Shown piece by piece: positions 24,329 through 31,777 of a DNA stretch of 64,000 nucleotides. Under the pieces are notes generated by a model. That model was not told where the DNA came from and made no database searches. It worked only from the letters and a program-made list of their open reading frames with translations. The translations under genes and the position numbers were made by a program. The stretch's first letter is position 1, and each line of letters opens with the position of its first letter. Source of the stretch: Leifsonia sp. ZF2019 (lineage in GTDB: Bacteria > Actinomycetota > Actinomycetes > Actinomycetales > Microbacteriaceae); assembly GCF_019924635.1 (NCBI RefSeq), contig NZ_CP065037.1:992001-1056000 (forward strand). The letters are read 5' to 3'.

Positions 24329-25747
24329 ATGACCGAGCACGAATCGATCGTGAGCGACGCACCGGGCCCCGGTTCCGCTGGGCACGAGCCCACCGCGCAT
24401 CTGGCCGTCCTGGCGTCCGAGGCGTATGTCGTCGGGTTCCCGCTCGTCTTCGGTCTCGAGCAGGTCGATCGGTCTGTCCGCGAGGGGCTCGGCGCGCTCC
24501 CGGCCGCCCCCTTCAACACGTTCTGTCACGCGCGTGCGCTGGCCGGTCCCGGTGAGCGATTCGTCTCCATCAACAACGACACCGTGTACTCCGTTGCGCA
24601 GATCGACCTCGGGGTCGGTCCGGTCCTCCTGGGCGTCCCCGATGCGGGGGAGCGTTACCACGTCCTCCAGTTCGTCGACGCGTGGACGAACAACTTCGCG
24701 TACATCGGTACCCGCGCGACCGGTGCTGGGGCGCGTGAGTACCTCCTGCTGCCCCCGGACGGCACGGGTTCCGGGATGGGCGCCGGCGCGGCTGCCGACT
24801 ACGAGCGCCCGGATGTCACCGCCGTGCGGTTCCCCACCCGGATCGCGACGATCGTGGGCCGCTGGGCGGTCGACGGCCCGGAGGACCTCCCCGCGGTGCA
24901 CGCCCTGCAGGACGCCCTCACGCTCACCCCCGTGCTGCGCTCGCTGGTCCCCCCGGCGGGAGTACCGGAGGCGCCGGCGCAGGGCACGGAGGCAATGACG
25001 TTCTTCGAACGGCTGCGCGTGTGGTCGCAGGTCTTTCCACCGGCGGAGCGCGATCGGGAGGCGCTGGCCTCCTACACCGAGCTCGGGCTGACCGGCGAGG
25101 TGCCCGTCGCCGACCTCCCCTCCGAGACGATCGCCGCACTGGAGACGGGGTACGCGGTGGGCAGGGAGGCCCTGGAGACGTCCGTGCGCAGCGGATCGCC
25201 TCTGGTGGACCACTGGCAGTCGACCCTGCACGCCTTCGACTACAACCTGGACTTCTTCGAGGTGGGCGCGCTCGACGACCCGGCCTGGAAGCTCGACGAC
25301 CCGCGGACGCGCTACGCCGTCCGCGCCGGGGCCGCGCTCGGCGGGCTGTGGGGCAACCACGGCTACGAGGCGGCCTACTCCGCGACGTACGAGGACGCCG
25401 ACGGCGCGCTGCTCAGCGGTGAGCACGTGTACCGGCTGCGCCTCGCGCCGACCCCGCCGGTCGGCGCCTTCTGGTCCCTCACCATGTACGACCTCCCGGG
25501 GTTCTTCCTCGTCGCGAATGCGGCGGAGCGGTACTCGATCGGAGACCGTACCCGGGGGATCGTGTACGACGACGACGGAGGATTGACCATCACGATGAGC
25601 GCCACCCGACCGACCGATCCGACGGCGGCCGCCAACTGGCTGCCGACGCCTGCGGGGAATTTCCGCCCGATGATGCGGATGTACGCGCCGGGAGCCGCCG
25701 TGCTCTCGGGCGGCTACCGACTGCCGGCCATCGAGCGGATCGGCTGA
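24329..25747 (+). CDS. DUF1254/DUF1214 protein
   Basis: A 472-residue protein. The N-terminal DUF1254 domain (about residues 25-155, with EAYVVGFPLVFGLEQVDR, FNTFCHARAL and INNDTVYSVAQIDL) is followed by a C-terminal DUF1214 domain (around residues 340-460, with FWSLTMYDLPGFFLVANAAERYSIGDR). The family is widespread and without an established reaction. No signal peptide is seen, unlike many relatives. It ends 3 bp before pta and appears to share its transcript, an unusual partner for acetate genes. Functional assignment is not possible from sequence. Confidence 0.85.
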   Translation: MTEHESIVSDAPGPGSAGHEPTAHLAVLASEAYVVGFPLVFGLEQVDRSVREGLGALPAAPFNTFCHARALAGPGERFVSINNDTVYSVAQIDLGVGPVLLGVPDAGERYHVLQFVDAWTNNFAYIGTRATGAGAREYLLLPPDGTGSGMGAGAAADYERPDVTAVRFPTRIATIVGRWAVDGPEDLPAVHALQDALTLTPVLRSLVPPAGVPEAPAQGTEAMTFFERLRVWSQVFPPAERDREALASYTELGLTGEVPVADLPSETIAALETGYAVGREALETSVRSGSPLVDHWQSTLHAFDYNLDFFEVGALDDPAWKLDDPRTRYAVRAGAALGGLWGNHGYEAAYSATYEDADGALLSGEHVYRLRLAPTPPVGAFWSLTMYDLPGFFLVANAAERYSIGDRTRGIVYDDDGGLTITMSATRPTDPTAAANWLPTPAGNFRPMMRMYAPGAAVLSGGYRLPAIERIG

Positions 25748-25750
25748 GTC

Positions 25751-27874
25751 GTGGTCCGTTCGCTCTACATCACCTCCGCGGAGGGGCACACCGGCAAGTC
25801 CACGATCGCCCTCGGCGTCATCGAGGCACTACGGCACTCGGTCGGCCGGGTGGGTGTGTTCCGCCCCATCGCCCGATCGACGGTCGAGCGCGACTACGTG
25901 CTGGAGCTGCTGCTCCAACGCGTGACGGCCGATCTCTCGTACGAGGAGGCGATCGGCGTCACCTACGAGGACGTCCACGTCGACGCCGACGCGGCGCTGG
26001 CGGAGATCGTGCACCGCTTCCGCGCCGTGGAGGCGCGGTTCGACACGGTCGTGATCCTCGGCTCCGACTTCACCGACGTGGGCAGCCCGACCGAGCTCGG
26101 CTACAACGCGCGCATCGCGGCCAATCTCGGCGCGCCGGTGCTGCTCGTGCTCGGCGGGCGCGTCGGGCAGGGCTTCGGGGAGCGGCTCGGCCAGGCCGAT
26201 CCGCGCTCGCCGGAGGATCTGAAGCAGCTCGCAGAGCTCGCCTACGCCGAGCTGCGCGCCGAGCACGCCGGCGTACTGGCGGTCATCGCCAACCGCGCCG
26301 ATGCCGAGCGCCTCGACGACATCGTCGCCGCGATCACGGAGGTCACCTCCACCGAGCGCGCCGGCGACCGTCCGCCGGTCTGGGCGATCCCGGAGGACGA
26401 GTTCCTCGTCGCGCCGAGCATCCGCTCCATCGTCGAGGCGACGGGGTCGACGCTCATCGCGGGCGACGAGGCGCTGCTGGCCCGGGAGGCGCTGGACGTC
26501 GTCGTCGCCGGCATGTCGATGGACAATGTGCTCCCCCGTCTCGTCGAGGGCGCCGTCGTCGTGGTGCCCGGCGACCGCACCGAAGTGCTGCTGGCCGTGC
26601 TGATGGCCAACGCGTCCGGCACGTTCCCCTCGATCGCGGGCATCGTCCTGAACGGCGGCTTCGACCTCCCGGAGCCGATCGAGCGGCTGCTCGCCGGGCT
26701 GCGGTCGCCGCTTCCGATCGTGCGCACCGGGCTCGACACCTACGACACGGTCGTGCGGATCACGCACGCGCGCGGTCGTCTCGCCGCCGATTCGCAGCGC
26801 AAGTACGATACGGCGCTGGCGCTGTTCGAGCGTCACGTGGATGCGGACACGCTGCTCGGGCGTCTCGACGTGACCAGGCACGATGTCGTGACGCCGCTGA
26901 TGTTCGAGTACGACCTGATCGAGCGGGCGCGGGCGGCGGACAAGCACATCGTGCTCCCGGAAGGCGAGGACGACCGCATCCTGCGCGCCGCGGGCACCCT
27001 GCTCGCGCGCGGTGTGGCCCGGCTGACCATCCTCGGCGAGCCGTTCGAGGTGCGCTCGCGCGCCATCGAGCTCGGTCTCGACCTGTCGCGCGCGGAGGTC
27101 ATCAGCCCGTTCGACGATGTGCTGCGCTTCCGGTTCGCGACCGAGTACGCGAAGCTCCGCGCCCACAAGGGCATCACGATCGACCAGGCCTCCGACACCG
27201 TCACCGACGCGTCGTACTTCGGCACGATGATGGTGCACCTCGGGCTGGCCGACGGGATGGTGTCGGGTGCCGCGCACACCACGGCGCACACGATCCGCCC
27301 GGCCTTCGAGATCATCAAGACCACGCCGGGCGTCTCGGTCGTGTCGAGCGTCTTCCTGATGGCGCTGGCGGACCGGGTGCTCGTCTACGGCGACTGCGCC
27401 GTCATCCCGGACCCGACGGCCGAGCAGCTGGCCGACATCGCGGTGTCGTCCGCGCGCACCGCCGATCAGTTCGGCATCGAGCCGCGCGTCGCGATGCTGT
27501 CGTACTCGACCGGCGACTCCGGGGCGGGCGCGGACGTCGACAAGGTCCGCGCCGCGACCGCGCTCGTCCGCGAGCGCGCGCCGCAGCTCGCGGTCGCCGG
27601 CCCCATCCAGTACGACGCCGCTGCGGACGCCGCGGTCGGCGCCGCGAAGATGCCGGGGTCCGACGTCGCCGGCCGGGCGACCGTCTTCGTGTTCCCGGAC
27701 CTCAACACCGGCAACAACACGTACAAGGCGGTGCAGCGCAGCGCGGGCGCCGTCGCGATCGGACCGGTGCTCCAGGGCCTCCGCAAGCCGATCAACGACC
27801 TGTCGCGCGGCGCGACCGTGGAGGACATCGTGAACACCGTGGCGATCACCGCGATCCAGGCGGCCCTCGCATGA
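25751..27874 (+). CDS. pta: Phosphate acetyltransferase
   Basis: A 707-residue long-form enzyme. The N-terminal P-loop-like domain starts SLYITSAEGHTGKSTIALG, the DRTGG domain lies in the middle (about residues 215-325), and the catalytic PTA domain occupies the C-terminal 330 residues (with IVLPEGEDDRILRAAG and FPDLNTGNNTYKAVQRSAGA). It interconverts acetyl-CoA and acetyl phosphate in the cytoplasm. GTG 25751 follows the DUF1254 gene by 3 bp, and its stop overlaps the ackA start (ATGA at 27871-27874), making a standard pta-ackA acetate overflow or salvage pair. Confidence 0.96.
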   Translation: MVRSLYITSAEGHTGKSTIALGVIEALRHSVGRVGVFRPIARSTVERDYVLELLLQRVTADLSYEEAIGVTYEDVHVDADAALAEIVHRFRAVEARFDTVVILGSDFTDVGSPTELGYNARIAANLGAPVLLVLGGRVGQGFGERLGQADPRSPEDLKQLAELAYAELRAEHAGVLAVIANRADAERLDDIVAAITEVTSTERAGDRPPVWAIPEDEFLVAPSIRSIVEATGSTLIAGDEALLAREALDVVVAGMSMDNVLPRLVEGAVVVVPGDRTEVLLAVLMANASGTFPSIAGIVLNGGFDLPEPIERLLAGLRSPLPIVRTGLDTYDTVVRITHARGRLAADSQRKYDTALALFERHVDADTLLGRLDVTRHDVVTPLMFEYDLIERARAADKHIVLPEGEDDRILRAAGTLLARGVARLTILGEPFEVRSRAIELGLDLSRAEVISPFDDVLRFRFATEYAKLRAHKGITIDQASDTVTDASYFGTMMVHLGLADGMVSGAAHTTAHTIRPAFEIIKTTPGVSVVSSVFLMALADRVLVYGDCAVIPDPTAEQLADIAVSSARTADQFGIEPRVAMLSYSTGDSGAGADVDKVRAATALVRERAPQLAVAGPIQYDAAADAAVGAAKMPGSDVAGRATVFVFPDLNTGNNTYKAVQRSAGAVAIGPVLQGLRKPINDLSRGATVEDIVNTVAITAIQAALA

Positions 27875-29067
27875 GCGCCGTCCTCGTCGTCAACAGCGGA
27901 TCGTCGTCGCTCAAGTACCAGCTGATCGACGCGGAGTCGGAGGAGGCGCTGGCCAGCGGCCTCGTCGAGCGGATCGGCGAGGAGTCGGGGCACATCCGGC
28001 ATCGCGGCCCGGGCGGCACGGCCGAGCGGTCGCTGCCCATCCCGGACCACACCGCCGGTTTCCGGGCGATGCTCGAGCTCTTCGCGAGCGAGGGGCCCAG
28101 CCTGGAGGAGAGCCCCTTGGTCGCGGTGGGCCACCGGGTCGTGCATGGCGGCAAGCGGTTCTTCGAGCCGACGATCGTGACTCCGCTGGTCGAGATCAAC
28201 ATCGAGGACCTCTCCGATCTGGCTCCGCTCCACAACCCGGCGAACCTGCAGGGCATCCGCGCCGCGAAGACCGCGTTCCCCGGGGTGCCGCACGTCGCCG
28301 TCTTCGACACCGCGTTCCACCAGACGCTGCCACCTGCCGCCTACACGTACGCGATCGATGCCGACCTGGCGGAGAAGCATCGCGTGCGCCGGTACGGCTT
28401 CCACGGCACCTCGCACAAGTTCGTGTCGGAGGCCGCCGCGGACTTCCTGGGCCGGCCGCTCGGCGAGCTGAAGCAGATCGTCCTGCACCTCGGTAATGGC
28501 GCCTCCGCCTGCGCCGTCGACGGCGGACGCTCGGTGGAGACGTCCATGGGCATGACCCCGCTGGAGGGCCTGGTGATGGGCACCCGTTCCGGCGACCTCG
28601 ATCCGGCCGTCCTGCTCCACCTGTCGCGGCGTGCCGGGCTGGACACCGACGCGCTCGACGAGCTGCTCAATCGCCGCAGCGGCCTGCTGGGGCTGGCCGG
28701 CCGCGGCGACATGCGCGACGTGCGCCGAGCGGCCGACGGCGGTGATCCGGCGGCACGGCTCGCCCTCGACGCCGTGGCGCATCGGATCAAGCACTACATC
28801 GGCGCGTACACCGCGCTGCTCGGAGGGCTGGACGTGCTCGTCTTCACCGCCGGCGTCGGCGAGAACGACGCGCGGCTGCGCGCCGAGGCGCTGGAGGGAC
28901 TCGGGATCCTCGGGCTGCGACTCGACCAGGAACGCAACGCGTCACCCTCCGGGGAGGCTCGCGTCATCTCGTCCGACGACTCGGCGGTGACCGTGCTGGT
29001 GATCCCCACGAACGAGGAGCTCGAGATCGCCCGGCAGGCCGTCCAGGCGGTGTCGGGCGGCAACTGA
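27871..29067 (+). CDS. ackA: Acetate kinase
   Basis: A 398-residue enzyme of normal family length. VLVVNSGSSSLKYQLID at the N-terminus, VGHRVVHGG near residue 87, FDTAFHQTLP near 147 and FTAGVGENDARLR near 326 are the signature motifs of the acetokinase fold. It converts acetyl phosphate and ADP to acetate and ATP. Overlap with pta by 4 nt shows translational coupling. Confidence 0.97.
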   Translation: MSAVLVVNSGSSSLKYQLIDAESEEALASGLVERIGEESGHIRHRGPGGTAERSLPIPDHTAGFRAMLELFASEGPSLEESPLVAVGHRVVHGGKRFFEPTIVTPLVEINIEDLSDLAPLHNPANLQGIRAAKTAFPGVPHVAVFDTAFHQTLPPAAYTYAIDADLAEKHRVRRYGFHGTSHKFVSEAAADFLGRPLGELKQIVLHLGNGASACAVDGGRSVETSMGMTPLEGLVMGTRSGDLDPAVLLHLSRRAGLDTDALDELLNRRSGLLGLAGRGDMRDVRRAADGGDPAARLALDAVAHRIKHYIGAYTALLGGLDVLVFTAGVGENDARLRAEALEGLGILGLRLDQERNASPSGEARVISSDDSAVTVLVIPTNEELEIARQAVQAVSGGN

Positions 29068-29088
29068 CCGAGAGGAGTCCACGGCGCG

Positions 29089-30466
29089 ATGAGGCGGCGG
29101 AGCGGCGACGGAGACGGAAGGCGGAGGCCTCCCGCCAGCTCCTCGTCGCGCCACCTCGTCGCAGCGGTGGGCGCTGTCGCGGCCCTCGCTCTCGCGCTGA
29201 CGGGCTGCACGGCCCCCGCCGACGGCCCCTCGGGCCCGCGGTTCGTCACGCCGCCGCTCGTGCACCTCACCTCGGTGCTCTGGCCGATCCCTCTGGAGCT
29301 GGTCGGCGTGATGCCGGGCGGCAGGCTGCGGATCGCGGCCTCCCTCACCACGGCGCGCGGCACCTGGCGCTCGTCGGCGACCTACACGACCCCGGCGAGC
29401 GGCATCCTCGACCTCGCGAGCGCGCGGCCGCAGCTGGCACCGTTCGAGCAGCCCGACTCGGCCGGCCTGTTCTGGTCGCTCGACGGTCCCGACCTCCCCG
29501 GGACCGCTCTGGCGACGCAGTGGATGCACGAGACGCTGCCCGTCACCCTGACCGCGTTCGACGCGGATCGCGTGGTCGCGCGGCACACGTTCGCCCTGCA
29601 GGGCCTCGCCGACGGCCTCCGCCCGCACACGCTCTACACGCGCGACTTCACCGGCGCGGGTCCGACCCCTCCGCCCCACGAGACGCACGAGGACCAGCCC
29701 GTCGCCCGATTCTGGAGCGCGACTTCCGTGGAGCGGCCGGCCACCCCCGCGGTGCTGATGTTCGACGACCCGTCGCCGGGCGCGTCGTCCGACTTCACCG
29801 CTCCACTGCTCGCGCGGTTCGGGGCATCGGTGCTCGTCCTCCCCGTGTCCGCGGCACCGGACGGCGTCCGCGCGTCGAGCGTCGTGGACAGTACGACGGT
29901 CGATGACGCGCTGACCTGGCTCGACGCCCAGGAGGGCATCGATGCCGCGCACGTCTTCGCCTACGGCACCGGGGTCTCGGAGCCCCTCGCGGCATGGGCG
30001 GCGACACGATTCCCGACCCGGCTGCACGGGCTCTTCGCCGCCGCGGGCGCGCCGCAACTGCTCTGCCTGCCGTCGGGGCGGACCGCCCCCGCGTTCGAGG
30101 ACGGAGCCGGTCTGCCGTGCCGCGTGGCGCCGGGTCCGGCGTCGGCCGCATCCGTCCTCCCGCTGGACGCGGTGACGGGTCCGGTCGTGCTCGCCTGCGG
30201 GGGCCGTGACACGCTGGTGTCGTCCGCGTGCGCCGGGCAATCGGCGCTCGCGGCTGCGCGCGGCGTCCGGGCCGGTGACAGCATCCAGAGTCCCGCTCTG
30301 GCCGGCCACGCCGTCACCGTGCCGCCGGGGCTCCCGATCGCGCTGCCGGAGGACGGAGAGGGAGCGGACTCGTCGGGCGGGGGAGAACCCGCAGGCGACG
30401 GAGCACGCCCGGGTGGCGTTCTGGAACGCGGTGGCGCAGATCGTGCTGCGGGCGGCGCGCACGTGA
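29089..30466 (+). pseudogene. BAAT-like lipoprotein, first tandem copy, frameshifted and lacking the nucleophile serine
   Basis: A lipoprotein precursor (lipobox LTGC, cysteine 40) with an N-terminal acyl-CoA thioester hydrolase/BAAT domain and an alpha/beta-hydrolase C-terminal domain. As read, the frame runs on without stop into the next gene to 31731. The natural ending, GENPQATEHARVAFWNAV then TGA at 30464-30466, lies in the +1 frame; removing one G from the five-G run at 30379-30383 restores it. The TGA then overlaps the second copy's GTG, the usual coupled arrangement. Where copy 2 has the nucleophile motif GTSRG, this copy has GTGVS, with glycine 295 in the serine position. It is therefore a decayed or non-catalytic paralogue; a sequencing error could explain the frameshift alone. 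Confidence 0.7.
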
Positions 30467-31731
30467 GGCGGCTGGTGGACGGGTCCGTGCCGCGTCGACG
30501 AGGCGTGCTCCGCGCGGTCGCCGTGCTGGCGGTCGTCACGGCGGCTCTCGCGGGATGCGCGGCGGTGCGCGTCGGCGGCCCGCGGTTCGTCGTCCCGACG
30601 AATCCCGCGGGTGTGTGGGAGGGGGAGCGGATCTCACTCGCCGACCTCCCGCCCGGGCAGCGTGTGCTGGTCACCGCGAGCGTGCGGTCCTCCGGCCGCT
30701 GGTCGTCCCAGGCGGTGTTCGCCGCGCCGCCCGACGGGGAGGTGGACCTCGCACGCCAGGCACCCGTGCAGGCGTCCTACAGCGGCGTCGATCCGATGGG
30801 GCTGTTCTGGACGATGCGCAACGCGACCGGCTCCGCCGCGACCTCTGACGAGACCTGGGGAGGCGCGACCCTCTCGATCGACCTCGCCGCCACCGTCGAC
30901 GGCGTGCGCGTCGCCGGGACGCGCATCCAGCGGGTCGGGCTCGCGGCGTCCGCGCCCGCGGTCGCGGTGGCGGAGGACGGCTTCAGCGCCGACTACTTCG
31001 CCCCCGTCCAGCGATCGGAGGGCCTGCGACCGGCCGTGCTGGTGCTCGACGGCACCGACCCGGGCACGCCGACCGGCGTGCTGGCCGCCGCCACCCTCTC
31101 GGCGATGGGTTACCCGGCGCTCGACCTGTCGACGTACGGCGCCGGCCAGCTGGAGCCGCGGCGAACCGTCCCCGCCGAGCGTCTGCTCGCCGCCCTCGCG
31201 TGGCTGAAGACCCGGCCCGGTGTCGACGACGCGCGCGTCTTCGTCATGGGGACCTCCCGCGGCGCGGCGCTTGCTCTGTGGCTGGCGGTCGCGCATCCCG
31301 GTCTGGTCTACGGCGCGATCGCACCGGGAGGCACGACCGGTGTGGTCTGCCCGTCGCCTGTGCCGAGCCCGGCGATCACCGTGGCCGGGGCCTGGGTGCC
31401 CTGCGTGACGGGCACCACCGATGTCGAGCCGGCCTCGGTGCTCGATCTCGGCCGCGTCCGTGGACCCCTGGTCCTCGGCTGCGCGGGGCGGGACGAGCAG
31501 CTCGTCAACGGATGCGCGTGGATGGCCGAGGCCGCCCGCCGGCGCCCCGCCCGCCCCGGAGACACCTACGTGACAGCGGCCGGCGCCTCCCACCTCTTCT
31601 ACACGCCGCCGTACTCGCCGCTGAACCTGCCGGAGGACGCGACGGCCCAGGCGACGGAGCGCGGGAGGGAGGCCGTGTGGAGGGCCATCGCGGACGCGCT
31701 GTCCGAGCCGTCCTCCGTCCCCTCGGGATGA
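30463..31731 (+). CDS. BAAT-like alpha/beta-hydrolase lipoprotein, second copy
   Basis: A 422-residue lipoprotein with lipobox LAGC (cysteine 32). The N-terminal BAAT/acyl-CoA thioesterase domain has GPRFVVPTNPAGVWEGERIS, and the C-terminal hydrolase domain has the nucleophile motif GTSRG (serine 265), the acid candidate CAGRDEQL and histidine in ASHLFY near residue 378. Cytosolic relatives transfer or hydrolyse acyl-CoA; an exported lipoprotein form must act on another ester or thioester at the cell surface, which is unknown. GTG 30463 is chosen because it overlaps the restored stop of copy 1. It shares about the same layout as copy 1, so the pair arose by tandem duplication. Confidence 0.82.
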   Translation: MRRLVDGSVPRRRGVLRAVAVLAVVTAALAGCAAVRVGGPRFVVPTNPAGVWEGERISLADLPPGQRVLVTASVRSSGRWSSQAVFAAPPDGEVDLARQAPVQASYSGVDPMGLFWTMRNATGSAATSDETWGGATLSIDLAATVDGVRVAGTRIQRVGLAASAPAVAVAEDGFSADYFAPVQRSEGLRPAVLVLDGTDPGTPTGVLAAATLSAMGYPALDLSTYGAGQLEPRRTVPAERLLAALAWLKTRPGVDDARVFVMGTSRGAALALWLAVAHPGLVYGAIAPGGTTGVVCPSPVPSPAITVAGAWVPCVTGTTDVEPASVLDLGRVRGPLVLGCAGRDEQLVNGCAWMAEAARRRPARPGDTYVTAAGASHLFYTPPYSPLNLPEDATAQATERGREAVWRAIADALSEPSSVPSG

Positions 31732-31777
31732 GGGGACGACCCCGGCGAATGTCAGCGGCGGCAAGTAGCATGTGTGG

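Noticed and set aside
24065..25789. A 574-residue minus-strand frame over the SRP RNA and DUF1254 gene
   Set aside because: It is antisense to a recognisable RNA and to a conserved protein and is low in complexity.
29089..31731. A single 880-residue BAAT fusion protein
   Set aside because: It contains two complete lipoprotein signal sequences and two full domain sets. A one-base shift in a G run restores separate, overlapping genes, the more likely natural state.
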